Origin: Psychromonas marina
Lineage (GTDB): Bacteria > Pseudomonadota > Gammaproteobacteria > Enterobacterales > Psychromonadaceae
Reading direction: 5' to 3'
NCBI RefSeq assembly: GCF_030161115.1
Contig: NZ_BSPQ01000001.1
Coordinates: forward strand, 248,001 to 312,000
DNA length: 64,000 nt
The notes beneath the pieces were generated by a model. It had not been told where the DNA came from. It was given only the letters and a program-made list of their open reading frames with translations, and did not search any database. Position 1 is the stretch's first letter; every line of letters begins with the position of its first letter. A program made the translations under genes and the position numbers. Positions 28,097 to 36,341 of this stretch are shown piece after piece.

Positions 28097-28232
28097 AAAA
28101 GGTCATTTATCTCATTAATTTAACAATGCTTACAGCCTGTTTACAAAAACCAGCAAAATAAAGATTAAATTGATGAAATAAACGGCTATACATAATCTTT
28201 ACTAAACTTATCATGAAAAAAAAAGAGAATTC

Positions 28233-28261
28233 ATTGTAGCAAAGCTTTTAAAACTGTTAAA
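28233..28261 (-). promoter_or_regulatory. candidate thr operon promoter
   Basis: On the - strand, TTTAAC (28256-28261) and TACAAT (28233-28238) are 17 bases apart, and TGC precedes the -10. Transcription would start near 28226, giving a leader of about 185 bases. Confidence 0.55.
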
Positions 28262-28773
28262 CAATTCGCTGACTATTCTGCTTATTTTAAACAGATCAAA
28301 TAGTCAGGTTGATTCATATCAATAACAACTTGTATATACAAGCGAATCCTAACAATATAGTTGTTATCTTAATGTTAACTATTTATAGTGACAGCCATTG
28401 AAATAGCACCCTTAACACGTTACAGATCACACTTATTTAGTGTCTATCTAAAGGTTATGTTATTTGCATCAACAAAAAAGCAACAAATGTAAATTCATTG
28501 ACTAATTATTTAACTACAATAAAGAAAAGATCAACTACATTTGTTTGCAAAATTAAGTGCTTGTGTGATGTTACACATTAGCAGAAAAAATTTAACTACT
28601 CATATTTGTTAAAAACAGGTAAGCCGCATTTACATATTTAATTGTAAACACTCAAGCAAGGCAACGATGCTTAGGGAAAGAGGACGCGCAGTTTAATTGA
28701 ATATTTCCTATGAAATAAGCTTCAATGGCAAGAGTTGAATAGTAACTAAAGAATTTAAAATTAGGAGTAAACC

Positions 28774-29490
28774 ATGTCCACAGCCAATATACTTGTCGTT
28801 GAAGATGAGCTAGTTACACGCAGTACACTCAAAAGCGTTTTTGAAGCAGAAGGTTACAAAGTATTTGAAGCGAATGATGGCAACGAGATGCACACAGTCA
28901 TTAGTGAAAACAATATTAACTTAATTATCATGGATATTAACTTACCAGGTAAAAACGGATTATTATTAGCACGTGAGTTACGTGAAATTCAAAATATCCC
29001 GTTAATATTTTTAACTGGTCGTGATAACGAAGTGGATAAAATTTTAGGTCTTGAAATTGGTGCTGATGATTACATCACTAAACCATTCAACCCACGTGAA
29101 TTAACTATCCGTACACGTAATTTATTAACACGTACGATGCAAGATAACCTCTACTTTGAAGAAGTTCGTCAGAAAGTTGAAAACTATAAGTTTAATGGCT
29201 GGACACTTGAGATCGATAGCCGTTCTTTAATCAGTCCACGCGGTGATCTGTTTAAGCTGCCACGCAGTGAGTTCCGAGCGATGTTACATTTCATCGAAAA
29301 CCCAGGGAAAATTCAGACACGTGCAGAGTTATTAATGAAAATGACTGGCCGTGAATTGAAAGCACACGATCGTACCGTAGATGTAACGATTCGTCGTATC
29401 CGTAAGCACTTTGAAAGTGTGCCAGAGGGTGCAGAAATTATCGCAACAATCCACGGTGAAGGTTACCGTTTCTGTGGCGACTTAGATTAA
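28774..29490 (+). CDS. arcA: two-component response regulator ArcA
   Basis: This encodes 238 residues, the usual ArcA length. The receiver domain has acidic pocket E10/D11 and the phospho-acceptor Asp54 in [13 protein letters not shown], with Lys in [12 protein letters not shown]. The C-terminal OmpR-type winged helix contains [12 protein letters not shown] and [18 protein letters not shown]. With the membrane kinase ArcB (not in this window) it represses respiratory genes at low oxygen. AGGAG precedes the ATG. It is monocistronic with a clear terminator. Confidence 0.97.
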   Translation: MSTANILVVEDELVTRSTLKSVFEAEGYKVFEANDGNEMHTVISENNINLIIMDINLPGKNGLLLARELREIQNIPLIFLTGRDNEVDKILGLEIGADDYITKPFNPRELTIRTRNLLTRTMQDNLYFEEVRQKVENYKFNGWTLEIDSRSLISPRGDLFKLPRSEFRAMLHFIENPGKIQTRAELLMKMTGRELKAHDRTVDVTIRRIRKHFESVPEGAEIIATIHGEGYRFCGDLD

Positions 29491-29516
29491 GTCCCAAACA
29501 AGATTATTAAAATATT

Positions 29517-29540
29517 AAGGCGCTTAAAGCGCCTTTTTTA
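29517..29540 (+). terminator. arcA terminator
   Basis: AAGGCGC (29517-29523) pairs with GCGCCTT (29529-29535) around TTAAA and runs into a T-tract. Confidence 0.92.
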
Positions 29541-29560
29541 TGTCTGCTTGTAAAGCCAAG

Positions 29561-29595
29561 AAAGCTATCAGTCTTTAGCTATTAGCGGTCAGCTA
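29561..29595. repeat. imperfect heptamer repeat array
   Basis: Read on the - strand, this shows about five 7-base units such as GCTGACC, GCTAATA and ACTGATA, the same type as at 22334 and 30305. Confidence 0.7.
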
Positions 29596-29674
29596 CAACT
29601 TTAAATCAAAAGCGCGCGCTTCTAGTTTCCTCTATTTCAGAAGTACTCGCTAAATACTCACTGGCAGCTTTTCA

Positions 29675-30154
29675 TCAATGAATATCAATCACTTCATAAT
29701 TAATTTTCTTACCAGCGATATTCACACTAATCTCTTGTTCAATTTTAGTTTGTTCAAGAACCTCACCTAGTGGTGAGCTTGCAGTAACCACCATGATACT
29801 TTTCCCTTCAAACGCAACTTTCAATCCACCAGCACAAGGTCCAAAGAACAGCCACTTTTCATTATCGTGCTCATCTAACAAAAGCACTAAAGCACCTAAC
29901 GATACGCTTGTATAAGATTGTTCGGCATGAAGACTTTTAAATGCAGCAATATCAGCTGCACACTGCTCAACGCGTACTGATTGCCCATGAGCCAGATAAG
30001 CAGCCTCTACCGCTAAGGTATCATATTTGTTTTCAGCAATATTCTCGTTATCTGTCGCGGTTTCATGTGCACGTGTAGCCGCAACAACCGCATTTAGATG
30101 TACATTCTCTAATGCAGCGATCAATTGCTCTAATAATATTTTTTTATTCATCAT
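29675..30154 (-). CDS. GreA/GreB-like protein
   Basis: This encodes 159 residues. A helical N-terminal part (LLEQLIAALENVHLNAVVAA) is followed by ENKYDTLAVEAAYLAHGQS and a beta-rich C-terminal half ending in SPLGEVLEQTKIEQEISVNI and INYEVIDIH, which resembles the C-terminal FKBP-like domain of GreA/GreB. Homologues in vibrios are often called GreA/GreB family. The N-terminal coiled coil is short and the acidic tip of true Gre factors is not evident, so cleavage stimulation of RNA polymerase is unproven. The binding site is weak. Single gene. Confidence 0.6.
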   Translation of the reverse strand: MMNKKILLEQLIAALENVHLNAVVAATRAHETATDNENIAENKYDTLAVEAAYLAHGQSVRVEQCAADIAAFKSLHAEQSYTSVSLGALVLLLDEHDNEKWLFFGPCAGGLKVAFEGKSIMVVTASSPLGEVLEQTKIEQEISVNIAGKKINYEVIDIH

Positions 30155-30304
30155 TTAGCTGTCGTGGCCCTTTCATTAAGCATGATCTAGAGGTGTGATA
30201 ATACCCAAAGAACCATGCAATACAAGGAAAGTCACGTTAGAAACAAAGACTGCTTTTATTAGTGATTACAAAGACAGAGATAATAAGGCGCACTTATTGA
30301 TTTT

Positions 30305-30350
30305 ACTGAAAGCTGAAAGCTGATAACTGAAAGCTGATAACTGATAGCTG
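30305..30350. repeat. imperfect heptamer repeat array (RCTGAWA type)
   Basis: Six consecutive 7-base units plus a partial seventh alternate between ACTGAAA, GCTGAAA, GCTGATA and ACTGATA. They lie between the Gre-like gene and the tRNA operon terminator. Confidence 0.85.
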
Positions 30351-30363
30351 GATTTTATTACAG

Positions 30364-30392
30364 ACATAAAAAAACCAGCTAGAAGCTGGTTT
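30364..30392 (-). terminator. terminator of the tRNA operon
   Basis: AAACCAGCT (30372-30380) pairs with 30384-30392 around AGA; on the - strand the stem is followed by a T-run. It lies 10 bases past the last tRNA. Confidence 0.9.
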
Positions 30393-30401
30393 CTTTAAAA
30401 A

Positions 30402-30487
30402 TGGTGCCCGGAGCGAGACTTGAACTCGCACGCACAGAATGCACAAGATTTTAAATCTTGGGTGTCTACCGATTCCACCATCCGGGC
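30402..30487 (-). tRNA. tRNA-Leu (anticodon UAA), distal copy
   Basis: This is 86 bases with an encoded CCA end, a class II long variable arm and anticodon stem CAAGA/TCTTG around TTTAAAA. It is identical to the copy at 30548-30633. It holds the place of E. coli leuZ behind glyW-cysT, although the UAA anticodon here was read from the loop. Confidence 0.97.
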
Positions 30488-30512
30488 AAAACTTTGAGTT
30501 GAACTTTACTAC

Positions 30513-30542
30513 AAAAAAGCCTCGTATAAATACAAGGCCTTT
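30513..30542 (-). terminator. imperfect hairpin between the two tRNA-Leu genes
   Basis: On the - strand, AAGGCCTTGTA and TACGAGGCTT form a stem with one mismatch and one bulge around a 4-base loop, followed by TTTTTT. It could partly end transcription before the second tRNA-Leu, or guide processing. Confidence 0.6.
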
Positions 30543-30547
30543 CAAAA

Positions 30548-30633
30548 TGGTGCCCGGAGCGAGACTTGAACTCGCACGCACAGAATGCACAAGATTTTAA
30601 ATCTTGGGTGTCTACCGATTCCACCATCCGGGC
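30548..30633 (-). tRNA. tRNA-Leu (anticodon UAA), proximal copy
   Basis: This is 86 bases, identical in sequence to the distal copy, with encoded CCA. It follows tRNA-Cys by 14 bases. It is part of the tRNA-Gly/Cys/Leu/Leu transcript. Confidence 0.97.
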
Positions 30634-30647
30634 AAAACTTTAAAATT

Positions 30648-30721
30648 TGGAGGCGGAACCCGGAGTCGAACCGAGATAGATGGATTTGCAATCCACTGCA
30701 TGGCCACTCTGCCATTCCGCC
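30648..30721 (-). tRNA. tRNA-Cys (anticodon GCA)
   Basis: This is 74 bases with encoded CCA. The anticodon loop TTGCAAA sits in a GGAT-type stem, and GGTTCGACTCC forms the T arm. It lies between tRNA-Gly and the first tRNA-Leu, as cysT does in E. coli. Confidence 0.97.
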
Positions 30722-30737
30722 AAATTTTATACTTAAA

Positions 30738-30812
30738 TGGAGCGGCACAAGAGGTTCGAACTCTTGACCCCAACCTTGGCAAGGTTGTGCTCTACCACTG
30801 AGCTAGTGCCGC
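30738..30812 (-). tRNA. tRNA-Gly (anticodon GCC)
   Basis: This is 75 bases with encoded CCA; the anticodon loop is TTGCCAA and the D arm AGCTCAGTGGTAGAGC. It is first tRNA of the operon and corresponds in position to glyW downstream of pgsA. Confidence 0.97.
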
Positions 30813-30874
30813 ATCGTTATTTAAGTCTTTATCTTAACAAGAAGTGTTTAACGTTTCCCGTTTCGATGTGGCGC

Positions 30875-30902
30875 ATTTTAGAGATTTTCTGCTTTGAGTC
30901 AA
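30875..30902 (-). promoter_or_regulatory. promoter of the tRNA-Gly/Cys/Leu/Leu operon
   Basis: On the - strand, TTGACT (30897-30902) and TAAAAT (30875-30880) are 16 bases apart. A GCGCC run follows the -10, the kind of discriminator found in stringently controlled stable-RNA promoters. Confidence 0.8.
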
Positions 30903-30992
30903 CACCCTTTGCCACTTTTTTTTATAATTACTAACTGTTCGATTGTTTTTCACACTAAACGTTTAATAATTCATCTTTATTGAACGTTTATA

Positions 30993-31541
30993 TTAACTTT
31001 GACTCTTCAGTGCAGGCCAAGCAGCTTTCAGATAAACAATCATTGACCATAACGTCAGTACAGTTGCAATAAACATAGATGCAAAACCAACCCACTCCAT
31101 CATTTCAGATTGTTGCCAGATAAGAAGAAATAACGCTAACATCTGTGCAAAGGTTTTAACCTTACCAATATTTGAAACGGCAACACTTGCACGTTGCCCC
31201 AGTTCCGCCATCCACTCACGCAGTGCTGAAATCAATATTTCACGACAAATCATGATCATCGCAGGAATTGCTACCCAAATATGTGCGTAATGCTCAACAA
31301 TCATGACCAATGATACTGCCACCATGATTTTATCTGCAACAGGATCTAAAAAAGCACCAAATGGGGTAGATTGATCTAACTTACGCGCAAGGTAACCATC
31401 TAAGATATCGGTGATACCCGCTAATAAAAAAATAAAAGCAGCCATTTGTGCAGCCCAGCTAACAGGCAAGTAATACACAACAACAAAAATGGGAATTAAA
31501 AATATACGAAAACCAGTTAAAACATTGGGAATATTAATCAT
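30993..31541 (-). CDS. pgsA: CDP-diacylglycerol-glycerol-3-phosphate 3-phosphatidyltransferase
   Basis: This encodes 182 residues with several membrane helices and the CDP-alcohol phosphotransferase motif D-G-x2-A-R-x8-G-x3-D-x3-D, seen as [10 protein letters not shown] then [11 protein letters not shown] near residues 47-70. It makes phosphatidylglycerophosphate, the precursor of phosphatidylglycerol and cardiolipin, in the inner membrane. It follows uvrC by 74 bases on the same strand and is followed by the tRNA operon, as in E. coli. Confidence 0.97.
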   Translation of the reverse strand: MINIPNVLTGFRIFLIPIFVVVYYLPVSWAAQMAAFIFLLAGITDILDGYLARKLDQSTPFGAFLDPVADKIMVAVSLVMIVEHYAHIWVAIPAMIMICREILISALREWMAELGQRASVAVSNIGKVKTFAQMLALFLLIWQQSEMMEWVGFASMFIATVLTLWSMIVYLKAAWPALKSQS

Positions 31542-31615
31542 TAAAAAATCCTTTCTATAGAACGCCTATTTTTGCATTTTATTGTTTGCTAATGCAAATA
31601 GTTCCCGCTTATTTA

Positions 31616-33466
31616 TTACTTCAAAGTTAACGCTTCATGAATGTTTTCAGCTAAAGCCACACTAATACCATTTATTTTCGCTAACTCATCGACACTCGCC
31701 GCTTTTACTCCCTGTAAACCACCAAAATGATTAAGTAATAACTGACGACGCTTAGCACCAACGCCAGGAATTCCTTCTAAGGTGCTGGTTCGTCTTTTCT
31801 TATCCCGTTGACCACGATGCCCAGTAATAGCAAAACGGTGTGATTCATCTCGTATTTGCTGAATAAGGTGCAATGCCGGCGAGTCTGCTGCAATCTCCAA
31901 TATCTCATGGCTATCAGCTAAAATAAGCGTTTCTAATCCAGCCTTTCGAGTCACCCCTTTGGCAATACCAATGAGCAATGGGTATTTTTCAGTAAAATTT
32001 TCAGCAAGGGAACTAATAATGGTTTCAGCTTGATTAAGCTGCCCAAGCCCGCCATCGATAAAAATGATATCTGGAATATTTTCGATACTTTGCTTTTCTC
32101 TAAAACGCCTCGCTAATACCTGCCCCATTGCCGCATAATCATCACCGGGTGTAATTCCGGTTATATTAAAGCGGCGATAGGCCGATTTTTTAGCCCCTTC
32201 TCGATCAAATACAACACAGGAAGCCACGGTTTTTTCACCCATCATATGCGAGATATCGTAACACTCCATGCGTTTGATCGGTTCAATCAACTCAAGCTTC
32301 TCTTCCAATAGCTGATAACGCTGTTGCACATTGTTCTTTTGACTCAGGTGAGTTTGCAGGGCAACTAGCGCATTTCTTTTGGCAAGTTTGACAAATTTGG
32401 CACGTTCACCACGCATTTCAACTTTGAGCGTGGTTTTATAACCACAATATTCAGTGAACAGTTCAGTGAAGGTAAAGCGCTCGGCAAAATCATCACTGAG
32501 TAAGATCTCTTTAGGAATTGCACGTCCATTTTGCCCTGAAAGATAAAACTGGCTCAGAAATGCAGTTAGCACCTCTTCGGGGTTAGAGTTTTTAGGCACT
32601 TTGGGAAAGTAGTTACGGCTGCCCAATATTCTGCCTTGGCGGACAAATAATAGATGAAAACTGGCAATCCCGTGTTCATAAACAAAACCGAGCACATCAA
32701 GTTGTTCAATATCACCACTTACCCACTGTTGTTCCTGTACTTTTTTTAACGATTGAATCTGATCACGGCGCGTCGCTGCTTTTTCAAACTCCAAGGTTTC
32801 ACTGGCCAACTGCATCTCATCAATCAACAGATCGATCACACGTTGGCTTTTGCCAAGTAAAAATTCTGCCGCTAGCTCAACTTGATGCGCATATTCCGAT
32901 TCCGGCATCGCATTAACACAGGGCCCTAAACAACGTTTTAACTGATACTGCAAGCAAGGGCGAGAGCGATTGGCATAATAACTATCTTCACATTGGCGTA
33001 TAGGAAATAACTTTTGCATTAGATGCAAGCTTTCACGTACTGCCCCACCACTTGGATAAGGACCAAAATAGGTGCCTTTACGTTTACGATTTTGCGAACG
33101 CACTAAGGTTAACTGCGGATGTTTATGATCACTTATAAATAGGTAAGGGTAAGATTTATCATCACGCAACAATACATTGTACTTAGGTTTATATTGCTTA
33201 ATAAAGTTATGCTCTAAAATCAACGCTTCCGTTTCGGTATGGGTAACGGTCACTTCGATATTAACAATATGACTGACTAGCGCGAGTGTTTTGGGATGTT
33301 TTTGAGTTAAGCTGAAATAACTACTTAGCCGTTTTTTTAAATTCTTCGCTTTGCCTACATAAATGATAATGTTTTTACTATCAAACATGCGGTACACACC
33401 TGGCTCAGTGGTAACCGTTTTTAAGAATGCTTCTGGGGAGAACTGTTCAGAGGGTAATTGGCTCAT
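31616..33466 (-). CDS. uvrC: excinuclease ABC subunit C
   Basis: This encodes 616 residues. The N-terminal GIY-YIG nuclease (GVYRMFDSKNIIIYVGKAKN), the Cys cluster CLQYQLKRCLGPC, a UVR motif near residues 200-240, the RNase H-like C-terminal nuclease (CYDISHMMGEKTVAS; FIDGGLGQLNQA) and two helix-hairpin-helix motifs (LEGIPGVGAKRRQLL; INGISVALAENI) are all present. It makes both incisions in nucleotide excision repair. A terminator hairpin lies directly against its start codon, and its likely binding site AAGGTG is inside that hairpin. Confidence 0.97.
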   Translation of the reverse strand: MSQLPSEQFSPEAFLKTVTTEPGVYRMFDSKNIIIYVGKAKNLKKRLSSYFSLTQKHPKTLALVSHIVNIEVTVTHTETEALILEHNFIKQYKPKYNVLLRDDKSYPYLFISDHKHPQLTLVRSQNRKRKGTYFGPYPSGGAVRESLHLMQKLFPIRQCEDSYYANRSRPCLQYQLKRCLGPCVNAMPESEYAHQVELAAEFLLGKSQRVIDLLIDEMQLASETLEFEKAATRRDQIQSLKKVQEQQWVSGDIEQLDVLGFVYEHGIASFHLLFVRQGRILGSRNYFPKVPKNSNPEEVLTAFLSQFYLSGQNGRAIPKEILLSDDFAERFTFTELFTEYCGYKTTLKVEMRGERAKFVKLAKRNALVALQTHLSQKNNVQQRYQLLEEKLELIEPIKRMECYDISHMMGEKTVASCVVFDREGAKKSAYRRFNITGITPGDDYAAMGQVLARRFREKQSIENIPDIIFIDGGLGQLNQAETIISSLAENFTEKYPLLIGIAKGVTRKAGLETLILADSHEILEIAADSPALHLIQQIRDESHRFAITGHRGQRDKKRRTSTLEGIPGVGAKRRQLLLNHFGGLQGVKAASVDELAKINGISVALAENIHEALTLK

Positions 33467-33490
33467 AAAAAAAAGACACCTTGCGGTGTC
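33467..33490 (-). terminator. terminator hairpin overlapping the uvrC ribosome binding site
   Basis: On the - strand, GACACC, loop GCAA, GGTGTC and eight T residues form a textbook terminator with a GNRA tetraloop. The T-tract ends at the base before the uvrC ATG, and AAGGTG, the only good binding site, spans the loop and 3' arm. Confidence 0.88.
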
Positions 33491-33547
33491 ACTTCATCAA
33501 TAACAGCGTTATTACACGCTGTTTTATAAAACACGTTAGCAGGTAGT

Positions 33548-34192
33548 TTATAGCGTATCTGCATCTAACATACCGTAACGAATAGCTAAGTGGGTTAACT
33601 CCACATCACCATTAACACCCAATTTATCAAATAAGCGATAACGGTAGCTATTAATCGTTTTAGGGCTAAGACTTAACTGCTCAGAGATATCAACAACACG
33701 TTGTCCTTTAGTGATCATCATCATTATCTGCAGTTCACGCTCAGATAAAACGCTAAAGGGATCATCTGAAACGGGGGAAATTTGTGATAACGCCATTTGC
33801 TGTGCGATTTCAGGTGCTAAATAACGTTGCCCCGCATTCACGGCACGAATCGCGGCTAGCACTTCATCAGGTCCTGCGGCTTTACTAAGATAACCGACAG
33901 CGCCCGCTTGCATCACTTTTGAAGGAAATGGGTTTTCTGTATGCATAGTGAGCATAATAATTTTAATATCTTCATTAATACGAAGAATACGATGCATCGC
34001 ATCTAAACCACCAATACCGGGCATATTAATATCCATCAATACAACATCAGGGTGATTACTGCGACACCACTTTACAGCATCTTCTCCGCTTTCTGCTTCA
34101 CCAATTACTTTCATGCCTCGAACATCATCAATGATACGGCTAATCCCTGTGCGTACTAATTCATGGTCATCTACCAACAGGATATTTATCAA
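33548..34192 (-). CDS. uvrY: response regulator UvrY (GacA family)
   Basis: This encodes 214 residues from TTG 34192, chosen because GGAG lies 7 bases upstream and the protein then begins like E. coli UvrY (M-I-N-x-LLVDDHELVR). In-frame ATGs at 34207 and 34216 are poorer. The receiver domain has D8/D9 and phospho-acceptor Asp54 (VVLMDINMPG). A LuxR-type helix-turn-helix follows (LSERELQIMMMITKGQ; LSPKTINSYRYRLFDKLG). With BarA it normally activates Csr small RNAs. uvrC lies downstream after a terminator. Confidence 0.95.
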   Translation of the reverse strand: MINILLVDDHELVRTGISRIIDDVRGMKVIGEAESGEDAVKWCRSNHPDVVLMDINMPGIGGLDAMHRILRINEDIKIIMLTMHTENPFPSKVMQAGAVGYLSKAAGPDEVLAAIRAVNAGQRYLAPEIAQQMALSQISPVSDDPFSVLSERELQIMMMITKGQRVVDISEQLSLSPKTINSYRYRLFDKLGVNGDVELTHLAIRYGMLDADTL

Positions 34193-35233
34193 AATTTTTC
34201 TCCGCATTGCTTTCAAGCAAAATATTTAAGGTCTAGATAGTAACGAAACTAAAACCTTTTTAACATCTAAAAACATCATGTCAGCCATTAATCAATCCCT
34301 AATTGTGATCAGTATAAGTGAGTTACCTCACCAACCAAACAAATGTAACATAAAATACTAAGTAAAATAATAATAACAGAAAGAATTAATCGGTAACTAT
34401 CTGTATGGAAGGGATTAATAATGGAATGAAATACATAGCAAGAATGACAAAATCATCACATTAAAAGGCGTAAAAGTAGTTCGTCAGAAACACGCTATAA
34501 TAGGTTGATATCTCATTAAAGGTAAAATATCGCCACTAAAATCAGATCGCAGTGTTGTACGTATTATTAAAAACAACGATAGATAATCAGACGTTATGAC
34601 TATATGCCTCCTTATTTATTAAACATAAAATGTTATCTCGAATTGAAAAATGATTAAAATAAATTGCACCATTTAAAGCCCCCCAAACAAGAAACATCAA
34701 AAAAAGCAACCTTACACAACTCAGGCAAGTCCTTTTGAATTAATAAGTAATACAAATAAACAGGGCTTGTGGTTGTATTAATTTTGAAACGACAGACCAA
34801 AAAAACAACAACAAGTAATTAATAAATAATACAAATAGCTTAAATAAGAAAAAATAAACCACTTAAAAAAAACACCAGATCGGCTACAAAAGCACCACAA
34901 AACATCAAAAAACTGCCTCACACCGCACTAAATAGGCTATTTATTGATATAAGACAAAGAAACCACCCTCGAAATTTACTCTGTCAAGCCAGAATAATGA
35001 TCAACGCCTCAATAAATACTACAAAACATGCCAAAAGAATGACCTAGTTTGTATTAGTTGACTAACTCCGTTTACTCCCCTCATTCCTTATAGTACTAAT
35101 ATAACAATATTATCAATGAACAATATTACTATTGAATAATATTAGCACTGCGCAATGTTGTTATTGTAATGAGTAATTTTTAAATTCGGGGTTAGCCGCC
35201 CCCTTTTCAAAGTTTTGATGGAGTAAAACGAAG
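34193..35233. other. long non-coding region before the oligosaccharide ABC operon (about 1 kb)
   Basis: I find no gene here. It is AT-rich. TAATACAA or its complement occurs at 34748, 34773, 34827 and 35049, and a 20-base direct repeat (AATTAATAAGTAATACAAAT and a one-base variant) starts near 34737 and 34818. AATATTA/TAATATT forms an inverted repeat near 35122-35143. These are candidate operators for the ABC operon. Both the uvrY and the ABC operon promoters must lie within it. Confidence 0.5.
34737..35056. promoter_or_regulatory. four copies of TAATACAA/TTGTATTA, candidate operators
   Basis: The octamer lies at 34748-34755 and 34827-34834 (TAATACAA) and at 34773-34780 and 35049-35056 (TTGTATTA). 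The first two sit in the direct repeats; the first and second orientations face each other across 17 bases. Binding by a GntR- or LacI-type regulator is a guess. Confidence 0.4.
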
Positions 35234-36328
35234 ATGTCGACTGTTAAGTTAAAAAATCTTGTGAAAAGTTACGGTGACGTAACTGTAGTTCAAGGTATCA
35301 ATCTAGAAGTTAAAGCAAAAGAGTTTGTTGTACTTGTTGGGCCTTCTGGCTGTGGCAAATCAACAACACTAAGGATGCTGGCCGGATTGGAAGAAATTAG
35401 TGGTGGGGAAGTGAGTATCTCTGATCGTGTCATTAATGATGTCGCACCAAAAGACAGAGATGTTGCGATGGTGTTCCAAAATTACGCACTCTACCCACAT
35501 TTAACCGTTGCTGAGAATATCGCATTTGGTTTACGTATTCGTAAAGTGCCAAAAGATGAAATTCGTAAAATAGTTGCAGATGTAGCAGAAACCCTCGAGC
35601 TAACCCCTCTTCTTGAACGTCGCCCAGCAGATTTATCTGGTGGTCAGCGTCAACGTGTTGCGATGGGTCGTGCAATTGTACGTCACCCAAAAGTATTTTT
35701 ATTCGATGAACCGCTATCAAACTTAGATGCAAAACTTAGAACGCAAATGCGTGCTGAGATTAAGCAACTTCATAAGCGTTTAGGCGTTACTAGTGTTTAC
35801 GTAACACATGACCAAGTTGAAGCGATGACACTTGCAGACCGAATTGTTGTAATGAGTGCCGGTAAAATTGAACAGGTTGGTACACCAATGGAGCTGTTTA
35901 ATAGCCCTGCGAATACCTTCGTTGCAACATTCATCGGTTCGCCGCCAATGAACCTAATCGAAGCAACAGCAGAAGTCTCTGATGCGGGTTGTTATGCATT
36001 GTTTGAAGGCCAACGTTGTTTATTACCTACTCTTAGCCAATTGAGCGATGGCGAAGAAATCATCATCGGTATCCGCCCAGAGTACATTGAGATTGAACCT
36101 GTTGCAGATGCAACGGCCATTGATGTGAAGATTGATTTAGTTGAAACATTAGGCTCAGAAGCACTATTACATTGTAAATTTTTAGATAAGCCATTCGTTA
36201 TTAAAGTTGAAACGCATGGACAACTGACTCATTTAGAGAATCTAAATAAGCTGTACTTCCGTCAAAATGCCATCACCGTGTTTGATAAAAAGACAACAAA
36301 CGCAATGATTGCTTCAGATAAAAAATAG
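35234..36328 (+). CDS. oligosaccharide ABC transporter ATP-binding protein (MalK/AlgS-like)
   Basis: This encodes 364 residues. Walker [19 protein letters not shown]-loop, signature [15 protein letters not shown], Walker [19 protein letters not shown] and the switch His are intact. A C-terminal TOBE-type regulatory domain follows ([13 protein letters not shown]). It belongs to the CUT1 group with MalK, UgpC and AlgS and energises uptake of a di- or oligosaccharide. It is first in a four-gene operon with two permeases and a binding protein. Such ATPases can serve several importers. Confidence 0.93.
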   Translation: MSTVKLKNLVKSYGDVTVVQGINLEVKAKEFVVLVGPSGCGKSTTLRMLAGLEEISGGEVSISDRVINDVAPKDRDVAMVFQNYALYPHLTVAENIAFGLRIRKVPKDEIRKIVADVAETLELTPLLERRPADLSGGQRQRVAMGRAIVRHPKVFLFDEPLSNLDAKLRTQMRAEIKQLHKRLGVTSVYVTHDQVEAMTLADRIVVMSAGKIEQVGTPMELFNSPANTFVATFIGSPPMNLIEATAEVSDAGCYALFEGQRCLLPTLSQLSDGEEIIIGIRPEYIEIEPVADATAIDVKIDLVETLGSEALLHCKFLDKPFVIKVETHGQLTHLENLNKLYFRQNAITVFDKKTTNAMIASDKK

Positions 36329-36341
36329 GTTAGAGAATATT

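Larger units (their letters stand above)
28042..28773. other. divergent regulatory region between thrA and arcA (732 bp)
   Basis: The left third holds the thr promoter candidate, a short open frame (28107-28214) and a terminator-like hairpin. The right two thirds must hold the arcA promoter(s); it is AT-rich, and I see no convincing FNR or CRP box there. No further gene is evident. Confidence 0.5.

Noticed and set aside
28107-28214. 35-codon frame as a thr leader peptide
   Set aside because: It lacks threonine codons and any binding site; kept as an open question in the findings but not listed as a gene.
28564-28579. CRP-like site upstream of arcA
   Set aside because: Only the left half matches TGTGA; the right half does not match TCACA.
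30585-30934. Plus-strand open frames across the tRNA-Gly/Cys/Leu genes
   Set aside because: They are translations of the tRNA complements; no binding sites or protein character.
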